Assembly (NCBI RefSeq): GCF_022539665.2
Contig: NC_081338.1
Location: 2,418,001 to 2,482,000, forward strand
Direction: 5' to 3'
Source: Daphnia carinata
Lineage: Eukaryota > Arthropoda > Branchiopoda > Diplostraca > Daphniidae
Length of the DNA stretch: 64,000 nucleotides
In this document: in pieces, positions 25,325-37,094 of the stretch
How the letters are laid out: every line of letters starts with the position of its first letter
Numbering within the stretch: position 1 is the stretch's first letter
Notes under the pieces: generated by a model
Databases searched by the model: none
What the model saw: only the letters and a program-made list of their open reading frames with translations
Told to the model about the DNA's origin: nothing
Program-made: the position numbers and the translations under genes

Positions 25325-28300
25325 CTTTCGAACATCAGTTTCAATTATATAAAAATCAAAATTCGCAGCTCCATATCTTAGGTTTAAATCTTGTGCCTAG
25401 AAAAAGTTATTACTTATCTCTAAATTAAGTTCAGCGGTTTCCTTGTCACATTTAACATCGGAACTTCCGTACGTGGTAAGGAAATAACGGCATGCAATGA
25501 ATCTCCAAGTATTAAAAATAGCTAATGTGATCTATAGAATAGTATAATTATGTACCTTTTGGTAATAATTTTTCTTAAAGCTGCTTTATTATCCGCAGCT
25601 TTTACATCTAAACATCAGGGCGCTTATAATTACTTTCAGCTTTAGATGGCAACAGATCTTTATTGAACTAACAGGCCAGGCAAGTAAAACTTGATCATGT
25701 GTTTGACTGTATAATTACCTGTACTAATCCTAGATTAAATGAATGAAGAACTTTGCTAGAATTTCGCTAAGGACAAAGGACAGACTTGTCGACATGTGTC
25801 GAGTAAGTTGGTTGTTTCCATGTAATTCTGTAAGTTAGTAACTTGAATACTAAAATGAAATTACAAACCAAGTTCAACCAACCCAGAATTGGCATGTGAA
25901 GCAGGTGCACTTGAAGGCACTCCATCACAAGGTCGGAATTTCTGCTGCCATGTGACCCTACTTACTGCTTCGTTAGTGAGACAAACTATATTCTATTCCA
26001 ACCAAAATTCTTTGTTTCACAGTTTTTTGTAAAGGATTAAACGAGTATACACTAAGTATTTTAAAGGTAAACAACTAAAACTTAAAAGTCAATATTTTAG
26101 CATGGCGGTGATTTCCGTGTTTTCCAATCATGTGATATTATGAGTTATATCTATGTACAGGCAATAAATTCTGCATCAAAATCATATACAGTAAGGATTT
26201 ATTTTTAATTTTGCAATTAAAAATTTTTTTTTTGTATTTTAAGCAAAATTTGAAATTTGGCAGAAAATGAAAACTGGGAAAGGTATATACCTTCCCATTT
26301 TTTGTCAAAAAGCAAAGTTGAAGACTAATTTTGATTAAGTTATAGTTTTCTTCTTAAATCAGCTTCCGTTCAATCAGAAATTTCAGAAACAGTTGGCGCG
26401 CCAGTACAATATAGCGTGCTAGTACAATACAGTGAAGTAGTGCTACAGCTTAATATTTAATAAATTAAAGCAACAGTTACTTTGTCGAGAAAATGAATAA
26501 TTTTGATGAAATCAGCGTTTATGTTTGAGTATAAAGTAAAATTAATTATAGAATTCCCAGTGGTATACTTATTTGGTCAAATTATTGGGCTTGAAAATAA
26601 GCCCGACAAAATAAGCCCGACTTTTCCATCAGTTTAGTATTTTTCCAAAATCTTCAATTTAGCAATAAACGGATGTGCCTTAGATTCTAGATCAATGAGA
26701 ATAAGGAACATTGACTTTATATTATTTATGGTATCAAAAATTTCATACATAAAGGGAAAAACAGTAACAATTTTGGCATGCTAGTACGGTACAGCGCAGA
26801 CTTGCTACAGCACAATACGGCTCCCGGTGGCTGTCAAGTTTTCGACAGCCATGGAGAAAAACATTATATGGCATACTCAAAATTGAACCCTGATTTCGAT
26901 TACGGATTTTGGTTTTGGCTATTGGTTTTCTTGTTAAACTTGTTACTATCGAAAAGACTAGTGCGACACAATTCGCAAGTTTGTTAAACAATCGCGTCAG
27001 TAGCTTCTGTTAGTAACGGGGTCTCGGATAACCGAGCGCTAGCCTGTAACAATGGTGGTTAATTAGCTATCTAGACAATTTCACTATCGGGAAATTACAT
27101 GGAATACGGATAGACAGACTGTTTACTGTAATTTGAATTATCATTAAGATTAGCTTAGCAGCATCCCTTACTGGTAAGTGTGCTGCAAACAATAATGTTG
27201 GACTCCAGTAATACATTCTTGAATGATGACAAAATATGTGAGTATCGTCAAACGCAAATTAAAAAAGTTAGGTTAATTAAAGTAAAAATTTAAAATTAAT
27301 CTAAGCATTTTCAATTGTTTCTTTGCGATGTTTGTGATGAAAAGCCGATGATGAACAGTTCTCCATTATACATGCCCCCCTCCCCCCGCCCGGTTATGGA
27401 TTCTGATGGGTTGTCTGGACAGTAGCAAAACCCCATGACGTGCAGACGTGCTATACATGCTTCAGCCGCTATGCAACAGGGATTTTATGACTCAAACCCA
27501 ACACATATTTTAGACAAAACTGGTTGAGGTAGTTTACTTTTACTCGAGTTTAGATCACCTTCGTTGCTAAGAAAGAGAATGGGGTTTGTTTTTTTATACG
27601 CTTCATCGAAACTGAATTACTTTTCGTGCTGACCTTTTTGGCATTGATGTAGTAGTTGTGATGGTTCTAGTTTTCTAGACAAAAATAGTTCTGCCTGGCG
27701 GATTTGAAATGTATAATATAGAGAGAAAACGGAATGACTTGGTACCACAGCGGAAAACATGGCCGGGCTTGTAAAGAAGCAGGATATGATAGGGCAACAG
27801 GGTAAAGCATTGGGTGTTCAGTTGTTTAATTGTGCTGAATGCGTTTATTTCCTAGCAACGAACTAACTTTAAGAAAGAAAGTAATAGATTTCCGAAACTT
27901 TCATTTACCTTCCGTATTTTGAACACATGAACGAGTAAGGATGTCAGACAGTCAGGGCGATACTTTGCGAAATTGAAAGTAGCTGACGTAGTTATGGTTC
28001 ACTGTAAATACGCGAACAGCTGCTATTAATTTTAGGTCATACGATTTTAAAATAGCATAGCATAGTGCTTAGCAAAGGTGACATTCCACAGTTCAACGTG
28101 AACAGTATCAACTTTGGCTGTTCATTCTTAAAATAAATCTAAGAGCTGAAATCTCTCGTGTCTTGACGGCATGCATACCAGTGTTTGGAATACAAGGGCG
28201 GGTATCCAGAAAATGTTAACAAAAAATCGTATCTGGCGTTCACTTGTTTCACACCAAATAAAGGGTGGAAACGGTTTCCATATGTTGTTCAAAAAGCCTC

Positions 28301-29407
28301 CATTTTAGAAAAAAATCAAGATCTATCCTCGAGTCATCGACAGCCAAGGACATTCTTTGTCTTTTTTTTATATATACAGGAAAATGTTCACGGTCGTTCT
28401 TGAGAAACTCTTATTCATGGCGGAAAATGTGGTGCTCAAAACTTTGCCAAGGAGGGTTAACTAAACCTTCGTCGTCCAAGAAATGATCATAAAAGAGAAA
28501 ACCAACGCACAGCTACCGAACAAAAGACGACGTTTCTGATATAGAAAGTGAATCAGTAGAAGCTGCCAAGGCCACTCGCCATGTCGACTCTGCTTAACCG
28601 CTGAAAGCTATTTTCGCCACGATTGTTTAGGCAGAATTGCAACTTTTGATCCATGTATGAGCAAGCTCTAACTCTGGTTTACTTTTCTTTCAGCTTTTAT
28701 CGTCACCATCATTTCACAACCAAACATTTTATCAAAACAAGTTATTAGCAAACTACTTTTGCCTCCACTAGGTGGACAACTATCGGATCAATTTGTTCAG
28801 GTGGGATTTCCCACAAACACACACCCGTTTGGTGAGACTTACAGAACGAGCAGTTACTAACTCTCACTAGTCTGCCTCCTGCAATAGTCACGAACGAACG
28901 CTGGTTTCGCTTTTTATATGATTATGATCGTCAATCGTATCGACCGAGTTTTCGCTAACGTTTTGACTCTGTGCCAGTTATTGAACTAAAGCTATCGTAG
29001 GATTTCAGCTACAAAAATTGGCCACTACTGACCTTTCAATGTGGTGTTTCTTTCTGCGCAGACGCTACTGTTCACAACAACGTGGAAAGACAACGTTCTT
29101 TCTCTCATCGTGCTAGAAAGTTGAATTCCTAGACGATAAGTAAAAACATTCAGTGCCGTGCGCTACTCGCTTACCTAGCAGTTACTATTTATCTTTTAAA
29201 AGTCGGTCTTGAAGATCAAAGTTTGATTGTGATAGAAGAAAGTTGTGAAGTGGCGAAAATGAAGAGTCGTTCGTTCGTGGATTTATAAGAAAAACGTGCT
29301 TTATCAACGAGAAAACTCCATCACTGGCGTCGGTCGATATAGTGCATCCGGGCTGAAAAGTCTGTGTGGCAAATCGACCTTCTCTATCGATCAAGCACCG
29401 AAACGAA
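25325..29407. other. gene-poor region upstream of the RASSF gene
   Basis: About 4.1 kb with no supported exon. It is AT-rich, with short irregular repeats such as GCTAGTAC followed by a TACAG-like core (26421 and 26779) and a paired AATAAGCCCGAC / AATAAGCCCGAC (about 26596 and 26610). The right end (about 29150-29407) probably contains the RASSF 5' UTR. I recognise no transposon open reading frame. Confidence 0.4.
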
Positions 29408-31863
29408 ATGGGACAATCACTTAGCTTAAGCAGTCATCAACCTCCATCGAGTCGGCTCGTTTCTCCAAATTCTCACCGATCACTCAAGCGCGTACACAGG
29501 TAAATCTAACAGCCGATTGCTATCAGTCTTTTTTAATTGTTAATCTTATTCGTATACGTCACTTTTCAGTGAAGAAGCAAGAGATGGAAAAAGATCCAGC
29601 GTTTCGTTGCCCGCTTCACCGTCCTTTCGGAGACGAGCGGTCAGCGCGGATCCTCAGCAAGAGCAGCATGAATCGCCTACTAAATCCCCATTGTCGTTTG
29701 ACTCTATGCTAAAGAATTTCGAAGAGTTTGCCCAACATCAGTGGCCGACGTGGGCTAAACGCAGAGGCTGGATCGCTGATATCGCTCCCGAAGCCGTTAC
29801 TCCCTCCACCGTTACTACTGATGACGGCAGTGGCCGCGTTATCCAAGTCGACAAAGACAAATGGATCTTTCTACGGCCCCGAAAGAAATGTTCAACATCT
29901 ATAAGTCCCCTGGTATGCGTTTATCAGTAACATACTAAATGCAAGATCTTATCAGTTTTGGTTTTCCTACAGAGCGTCGGTAGCATTCCTGTGGAAACGG
30001 TTATCGAAGAAGACGTTCTGTTGGACTGTGCTGTAGGAAAAATGGTGGATATTTTACACATCGACGAGAGTCGAATAGTCACTGGCATTAGCGGTCAAAG
30101 ATCACGTCGTAGCAGCGGCTACGCTTCTGCTTCCAATTCACCGTCAGCAATAAAAAAAGTAACTGAGCCCGCAGCTCCATCGATTGCTACGGCAAATAGT
30201 CATCTGGTGGTACCGGAAGATTCTAACGATGACTGGAGATTCTCGAGCCTTTACGAAGTCACCCTGCGTTGGATGTTTGAACCAGATTTATCCGATTTTG
30301 ACGATACAATAAGTCAGTCATTTGGAAACAAGATAGTTAATAACTCCGTCCTCAACGATTCCGGAACTTCATCTCTTGGAGAAATCTGTTTGACTGAAGA
30401 TCCTTCGATAATCGTTACCGAATCATTGTCTGACACCATCCGAATTTACTTGCAATCGTTTTGCCGACAGAAGAAAAAGCTGCCCTCATTTATTGATTTC
30501 CGTCCAATTCCTCGTCCGGCCTATGACGTCACTGCTGGTGCATCGAACATGAACCCCGAAAGGCAGATGTACGTTCTTGCATATCAAGACGGAAGCCCTG
30601 ACCCCCAGACTTCATTTCCGAGGTAAGAATTCGTATCGAATATCATGCCAAACGCAACCTGTCATCCGGTTTGATAAAGCTGGATTTAACTAGTTTCAGA
30701 TAAAAAAAAAATGAGAAGCGGGGTAGCACCCATGTTTTATCAATCCAAAACATCACGTAAGCTGAAATAAATAGTTACGGTTTCAGGTGCAATAGGATCT
30801 GGTACAATCTGGATTATGAAGAATTTGACGTTGAAATGTTGAATGTATTGACTATCTTAGAACGTCACCCGATGAATTAGCATTTGCCTTGGATCGACGT
30901 TTTCCCGCCCTTTCCTATTGAATTCGTAATAGGTTTTGCTTTGGCCGACGTCCAAATTCGTAGTAGGGTTCCTTTTTCTTCCGCATCGATTTGTACGTCT
31001 CTTCCATCTACCAAATCGGTTGGAATAGAACTCTTCAGTATCCTGGTTTAACCAAATTCGTTTTTTTTTTTTTAAGTTAACGAAATGTATCGTTTTATTT
31101 CGTTTTCCATGAGGCTTTGTGTCCATGGTTTTGAAGGACATCAACTATGTTTTAAAATTTCAATTTGCGTTTTGTTATTTAGAGATATCGCGTGCATCGA
31201 GTTGGTGCAACAACTCGTGGAAGTTCATCCGCTTCTTTCAGACTGGGAAGCAAGAAAACTTGCTATTTATGAGAAAATCTGGCAGCCAGGAAAAACCAGC
31301 AGAGGTATTCTTGTTTAACGTTGGTTATCATTCGCTGCATTATCTTCTCTTCTCTAATAAGCTGCCTTAGTCACTGCCTTCGATCACTAACGGTGGCTTT
31401 ATTGTGCTCGTGTTTGTACATAGCTCGCCTACGTCGCTTGAACGATTTTGATTGCCCGTTGCTACTAGCCCAGCATTGGCAAGCCAGTGATACCAATCTC
31501 GATGCTGTGCCCTCCAGCTGTGCCAAAACTCTAATTCTTCAAGAAAGTCAAAATGGAGACATTCCGGTAACGTATTTGTCTGCGCCACCTTTTCGGCTCT
31601 ATATAAATTTAATTATTTCAAAAGAGTAGACATTAGTGTTTACCATTACTTTCGCGTTGCAGTGGGAAGAATTCACTGTGGCTGAACTGTCAAGTTTCCT
31701 AAAAGTCTTGGAACGTGAAGAGAAAAACCATGAAATGCAGATTCGCGAGAGGTACCAGCTGCTAAATGAGCGCTTGCGAGAAACTATGCAACTTTCGAAT
31801 CCGGCAGCATACAAAAACGTTAATTTTCAAGTCAACCCTTCAGCGTCTCAAGTTGAAATTTGA
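29408..31863 (+). CDS. Ras-association domain family protein (RA + SARAH), 5' frame interrupted by one base
   Basis: RASSF proteins bind Ras-type GTPases through an RA domain and Hippo kinases through a C-terminal SARAH helix. Exons: 29408-29500, 29570-29912, 29973-30622, 31183-31304, 31424-31566 and 31663-31863. The C-terminal half is clear: the RA domain (IELVQQLVEVHPLL, ARKLAIYEK, RLNDFDCPLLL), the TLILQESQNGDIPWEEFT link and the SARAH helix (AELSSFLKVLEREEKNHEMQ). These best match RASSF1/5. The N-terminal half (about 250 residues, Ser-rich, with a basic RRRAVSA patch) is unfamiliar. From the ATG at 29408 (MGQSLSLSS, a myristoylation-like start) the frame does not meet exon 2: the exon sum is 1552, one base too many, and a T4 run at 29460-29463 is the suspect. 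If that ATG is not used, the first in-frame ATG is 29706 (440 aa). AATAAA lies at 31938. Confidence 0.7.
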
Positions 31864-32179
31864 AAAGAGTACTTTAAACTATATGGTGTTAATACCTGCT
31901 GATCTTATACAGAATCCGAGTGCTGTGATAGAAAGCTAATAAAAACATGTTGATTCAGATCTAGTCACATATTTTCATTTTTGCAACATTACAGAAAATT
32001 CGTAATCATTCATGAATATCAGAAAAATTTCTCTATGATTACACATCCGCATAATAATATTTCACGACTCGAACCACAATAAGATACGAACGATTTAAAA
32101 CGATTTAGTAGAAATGAAACCTGATAGAAAGTCATACAACCTTTGTCATACCGAGTTTGGATCTACACGTGGTAAAGAG

Positions 32180-33701
32180 CTAAACTCGCAGAATTTCCAA
32201 GGAACGATTATAGCATATAGCAATCCAATCGGGTTGTGTGGCTCCCCACTGAATTTGGTTGATTTCACCTTCGGCTGCTGTGTAGGCAAGTATTGGATCT
32301 TCAATAGCTCGTGGCATTTGTTGGATATCCCATATTAATGCTTGGTGATCATCACCTGAATAAATTCATAAAGCCGAATACGGTCATCAATGATCGATTT
32401 GCTTGCATCGAATAATGTAAAATCACCAAGCTGAAAAAAAGCATGCACACAATATTTATACTTACCGGCTGTGCATATGTGGCAGGAAGAATGTGGAGCC
32501 CATGCAATGCCATTTACACACGCTCTGTGGTTGCTCAAACGAGCGACGGGAGTACACGGTACTCTAACATCCAGTATCACCACCTAACACGTAAAATGAT
32601 TAACAAGATATTTTGTAATAGAAGAGTATAGACGCATACTTCGCAGGCGTCCATGGAAATAGTTGCTAAATAAGAAGGATCCTGTCTATTCCATGCCAGT
32701 CTCAAAAGTGGACGATGCTGTGGATCTTCATAGATGATTGTAGAATGCTCTAGATGTCTCAGATCAAACATTCTTACGGAACCGTCGGCACCAACAGATG
32801 CAAACCTATCTCTGCCCCCTCCAGCCCTACTGAATGCTATATCATACACCTCTTTGTCATGAGCAATTAACTGAGTTTTCACATGCCCAGACACACAGTT
32901 ACCCGTGCCCCCAACTCTGCCAACAACCTGTAAAGAAAAAAAAAAAAACTACAGTGAAGAATTCTGAAGAAGGAAGAAACAAAATATTGTCATACCTGTC
33001 CAGTTTCAAGACCCCATATTGTACATGTTGTATCAATGCTTGAAGTTCCAATCAAGTTAGGCTCGACTTCATTCCAATCAAAACTTGTGAGGGGTGCACA
33101 AAAATCTGAGTTTTTGTTCTTAAATTATTATATGAATCAAATTGCAAATAATGCTTATAATTTCCTCAATGAATTTTTAAAAAATTACATTATTAAGGAG
33201 ACATTCAAGTCTGGTGTCTGGCTCTCCTGCTTTCCATATGCGTAGGTAATCTCCACTGGTTGCCAATAGATCAGGAAAGACTCCTTTCTATGTATAATCC
33301 AAATAAAAAAATTTTATCACAAAATAAAAACCAAATAATTTAAAAATTTCTTACAGCATCAGGAATCCACATAATTTTGGTGGTGGGATATGGATGGTCA
33401 AATGTACTTTTGGCACTGAATTCTGCGGAATCCTCATCCAAAGAGATGACTTGGACCTTGTTGTTGTACTCTTCCACAAAACTTCCAATCGCCAATCTAA
33501 TGAACATGAAATTTTAGAAAACCAAAGAAATATACATGTTGATGCTATTTATCTGCTTAATTAGATTGTGCTAAAGAAGTTGTATAGCCCTCACCTGAAC
33601 CTCTTATCCGGTCGAACCGACCAATTCATACTGTAAAGAGTCCATGGTGCTTCATACTTGTAGATTTCTTTTCGCTTTGGGGCAACATTGAGCCCCGCCA
33701 T
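32180..33701 (-). CDS. DCAF7: DDB1- and CUL4-associated factor 7 (WDR68/HAN11), WD40 protein
   Basis: DCAF7 is a WD40 adaptor that binds DYRK/HIPK kinases and CUL4-DDB1. Seven exons read down from 33701: 33595-33701, 33355-33496, 33189-33287, 32996-33118, 32640-32927, 32466-32583 and 32180-32355, giving 350 aa (human 342). The sequence is almost invariant with animal orthologues: [110 protein letters not shown] and [19 protein letters not shown], ending [18 protein letters not shown] small insertion (VGGTGNC) replaces the NL seen before VSGHVK in the human form. It faces RASSF tail-to-tail (317 bp) and HIGD2A head-to-head. Confidence 0.96.
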
Positions 33702-34435
33702 TTTTTTGCAACTCCACGGGTATTTTAAAATGGTATAAACTATTTCGATGCCTTTTTTTCGTGTCTTACGATGTTAGTAAAATAAAAAATTTACCGGATT
33801 GACAAGTGACCAACGCAAACAATCAAACCAACCTTTGAAATCAGGCCTGGCGTATTTTACGGTTTCCTAATGAAACGGTAAGCCAGAAACGTCTCCTCTG
33901 GTCAAAGTTACTAAACGCCATCTTTAAGCTATAATGGATATTAAGCCATAATAATATTTTAAAGCCATTACTCGGTGATGAATTTACAGAGTGATGAAAA
34001 AATATTCATTATTTTTCCCCTTCTTTCTAATACCAGGTGTTTTTTAACTTTTCAAGACTTGCGAGTTATATTTTACTTTTTAATGTAAAACCTTAACATC
34101 TAAATTTTTTATGAACATACCAGTAGATGATGCTGGTTGGATGTAGCAGTTTGTTCCACGCTGAATCTCAATGAAGTTTTGTTTTGATACTACGCATATC
34201 ACCACGAAATTGTCTGCTTGTAAGTATAGTTTTCTCGTTTAAATTATGTAATAATAACTTTCATAATTCTGTAAAAAAAAATTTGTTTATGCTGCTGGTT
34301 CGATATCCCTTTGCGCGCCTTCACTATCGCAGTAATAATACATCACGTATGTATCAGAAGTTTATATACAAACGAATCTCATTTACAAGCGTTTAAAGAT
34401 CATTTCGATTAATGTGTTTGATTTCATATAGGAAA
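33702..34435. promoter_or_regulatory. shared head-to-head promoter region of DCAF7 and HIGD2A
   Basis: The DCAF7 start codon points left and the HIGD2A gene runs right, so both promoters must lie here. A likely untranslated HIGD2A exon ends at 34219 before gtaagt, with its acceptor at 34431. A GCCATCTT motif (YY1-like) lies near 33918. The element boundaries are not resolved. Confidence 0.5.
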
Positions 34436-34843
34436 ATGACGAGCAGCACCGGTAGGAATAAAAACGAAATCGATTCCTTAAATGCTGATGAACTTAGTTG
34501 GATTCAGTTGAGAGAAGAAATTGGAAGTGAAAGTTTAAAGAATGGAGAAACTTTCAAGGAAAAGTTTGCTAGGAAATTTTATGAAAATCCTTTTGTCCCA
34601 ATTGGTTGTGGAGTAACTGCCTCAGCATTAATGTATGGACTGTGGTCTTTTCGTCAGGGGTAAGATCCAAATTGATGTTGCATATGTGCTTACAGATCCT
34701 GCATTAATTAACCCCCACACTGATTTCATTCACGTTTCAGGAGACCACAAATGTCCCAAAAAATGATGAGACTTAGGATTGCTGCACAAGGATTTACAGT
34801 AGTTGGTCTGATGATTGGAGTTGGTATATCAGCTGCTAAATAA
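34436..34843 (+). CDS. HIGD2A: HIG1 domain family member 2A-like mitochondrial protein
   Basis: HIGD2A-type proteins sit in the mitochondrial inner membrane and help assemble cytochrome oxidase and respiratory supercomplexes. Two exons, 34436-34659 and 34741-34843, join as CAG GG|G AGA to give 108 aa (human 106). The hallmark stretches are present: ETFKEKFARKFYENPFVPIG, the first hydrophobic hairpin helix (TASALMYGLWSF), QKMMRLRIAAQGFTVVG, and a second helix ending GVGISAAK. The ATG follows an acceptor four bases upstream. An upstream frame with a non-ATG start is not used. Confidence 0.93.
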
Positions 34844-35231
34844 AATATGTAGGTGCTTTGCCATCACAAATTTTTTTAGCTGTTGTATATTTTTAGAATA
34901 GATACCTGTGATTTGTCAAAAGATAATACAGTTGTTAAAGAACTATTAAATTACTAGAAGTACGAATGAAATATAAAACTTCGGGAAAGATTGGGTGCAT
35001 GTATTACGCAAGTCTATATCCGTTGAACTGAATTAGCCCACAGCCGATGTATCTTCTAAATTTATTCGGTCATATATATTCATAAGCCAAACAAGTTTAT
35101 TTTATAACCTCAATAATTCCGACCTTTTGCATTCTTTACTATCAATTGTATGATTTTTCAATTAGACATGTGAATAATAGCACCTGGGGAAACTCTAGCC
35201 TTAAAGTGGAACTTGTTGTTGCTATGGTAAT
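34844..35231. other. spacer between HIGD2A and RABL2
   Basis: An AT-rich stretch that holds the HIGD2A 3' UTR and the RABL2 promoter. I see no further feature. Confidence 0.4.
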
Positions 35232-36397
35232 ATGGGAGGCAAACATAGTCCGGTTGTTTTTGGAAACGTTCGTGCGAGTGAATCATCGTTAACGATGGAA
35301 GTCGAAGACAACGTAAATTTTAGCGTTGATTACTCAAGCATTAGCAAAACAAATGAGATAACTGTCAAAATAATTCTTCTTGGAGATAGTGCCGTAGGAA
35401 AATCAAAGTTTGTTATGATTCTAATGTTATTAAATTAATATTAAATTGCAGCATTTTGCTTCAATGTTAACCTTTCCGACTTCTAAATACTGGAAATCAA
35501 TAAAAATTTTTGTTCCATTTATTTGTATTCAGATTGATTGAACGATTTTTAATGGATGATTATAAGCCACATCAATTGTCAACGTATGCCTTGACCTTAT
35601 TTCGCTACAAAACTCAAGTGCAGGAGAAGTCTGTGTCTGTAGGTTAGTAACTGTTTTAGCCAAATTCTTGTAATATTGCAACAATTGTAATTTAAAATAC
35701 TATAATTGAATCAATTACAAACGATGTGGAATTTTTAATTTACTGTGAAAGTAATTTTTACCTTTTGAACTGGAAGATTTTTGGGATACCGCCGGACAGG
35801 AACGCTTCGAGTCTTTACACCCGTCGTACTATCACCAGGCAAACTGTGCGGTGTTGTAAGTATTTTTTTTTCTTTCCTCTCTTATGGCAATATGTGGGGC
35901 ATGAAAGAAAACTGCATCATTTTCTTTTTGCAGAATTTTCGATTCTGTTAGGAAAGTGACATACAAGAATTTAAAGAAATGGTACGATGAAATGCGTCAG
36001 TACAGACCTGAAATTCCCTGCTTGTGTGCAGCCAACAAGATTGACGGTAATTCTGCGTTTTCCTACAAAATTGATGAACCCATTGTAATACTAGTTTCTA
36101 TTACGATTCTTTCGTGAAGAAAATTTTGACGCAACTCAAAAGAATTTTGCATTTCCAACCAAGAATCGTTTGCCATTTTACTACGTGTCGGCGTCTGACG
36201 GAACAAATGTAGTGAAGGTATAGAAAGCATGATCATAAAAACTTAATAGCAATGCGGAACAATTATTGAACCAGTTTCTAAGATTCAATTGTGAATTACA
36301 GCTTTTCAACGATGCGATAAATGCGGCCATAGCATATCGACTTAACCCAACGGACTTAAGCGACCAAATTATGGATGAATTAGAAACATTAAATTAA
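35232..36397 (+). CDS. RABL2: RABL2-type Rab-like GTPase (ciliary)
   Basis: RABL2 is a Rab-like GTPase that starts intraflagellar transport at the ciliary base. Six exons: 35232-35407, 35533-35642, 35777-35855, 35934-36046, 36120-36217 and 36302-36397, giving 223 aa. The G boxes are intact: GDSAVGKSK (P-loop), WDTAGQE and NKID. Family-specific runs are KLIERFLMDDYKPHQLSTYA, KVTYKNLKKWYDEMR, RPEIPCLCAANKID and VSASDGTNVVKLFNDAI. The usual C-terminal prenylation cysteines of Rabs are absent, as in other RABL2. The N-terminus is about 25 residues longer than the human protein and begins MGGKHSP, a plausible N-myristoylation signal. AATAAA lies at 36615. Confidence 0.94.
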
Positions 36398-37094
36398 TTC
36401 TCACGGACATGTATCGCTTTGATAATAATATCTATTGAGTTGGCAATTGTGCACTTAGTTTTCGAAAGCAAATCCCAGTGCTGCTGACGTACAAGTAATT
36501 ATTGCTCTCTGATGAAGCTGAAAAAGGCTTGATTTGAAAACGCTTATTTATGATACTGTGCATGTGACGAAAATTTTATCCAGTTAGTCCACAACGATAT
36601 ATTGTTACGACACCAATAAAACAAACAGACCAGTCTTAACTTGATCGGTCAATAGTCCGACTACAAATTGAAAGATAAAATAAAATCACAAATAAGACGC
36701 TGTTAGCTTCAATCAATTTCAATACAGTGCGAAAGATTCGCCATGTTTTGAACTACCCAGAAGCCACGCAGCATTGGATTCTATCCACATGCAAACTCTA
36801 GCACGATCGTCTGGTGATGAACGCGTTCATTTAAAACAAGATTAGAAACTGCCTGGCCCGCTTACTAGTGACTAAACTATTTATATATATATATATAATA
36901 TGGGTCGGGCTGGTGATCGAAACAATTCAGATGCTGATAGAAACCATCTATGAAAAATAGCGAATTGGTGTGAAAAGAATATCAACCAGGTTGTTGCCAT
37001 ACAGCATTAAGGAAAAGCAGATGATCGGATGGAAACGCGAGGGTTTTCAATCGGCCTCTTGAAAGTTTTTGAGATTTCGGCTGTCTCACTTCTG
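36398..37094. other. convergent 3' flanks of RABL2 and Ndfip
   Basis: 3' UTR sequence of both genes, with a (TA)n run at about 36882-36899. No gene is seen. Confidence 0.5.

Noticed and set aside
30627-31182. Assumption that RASSF splits into two genes because an intronic exon ends in a stop
   Set aside because: Direct splicing of 30622 to 31183 keeps the frame and leads straight into the RA domain, so one gene explains both halves.
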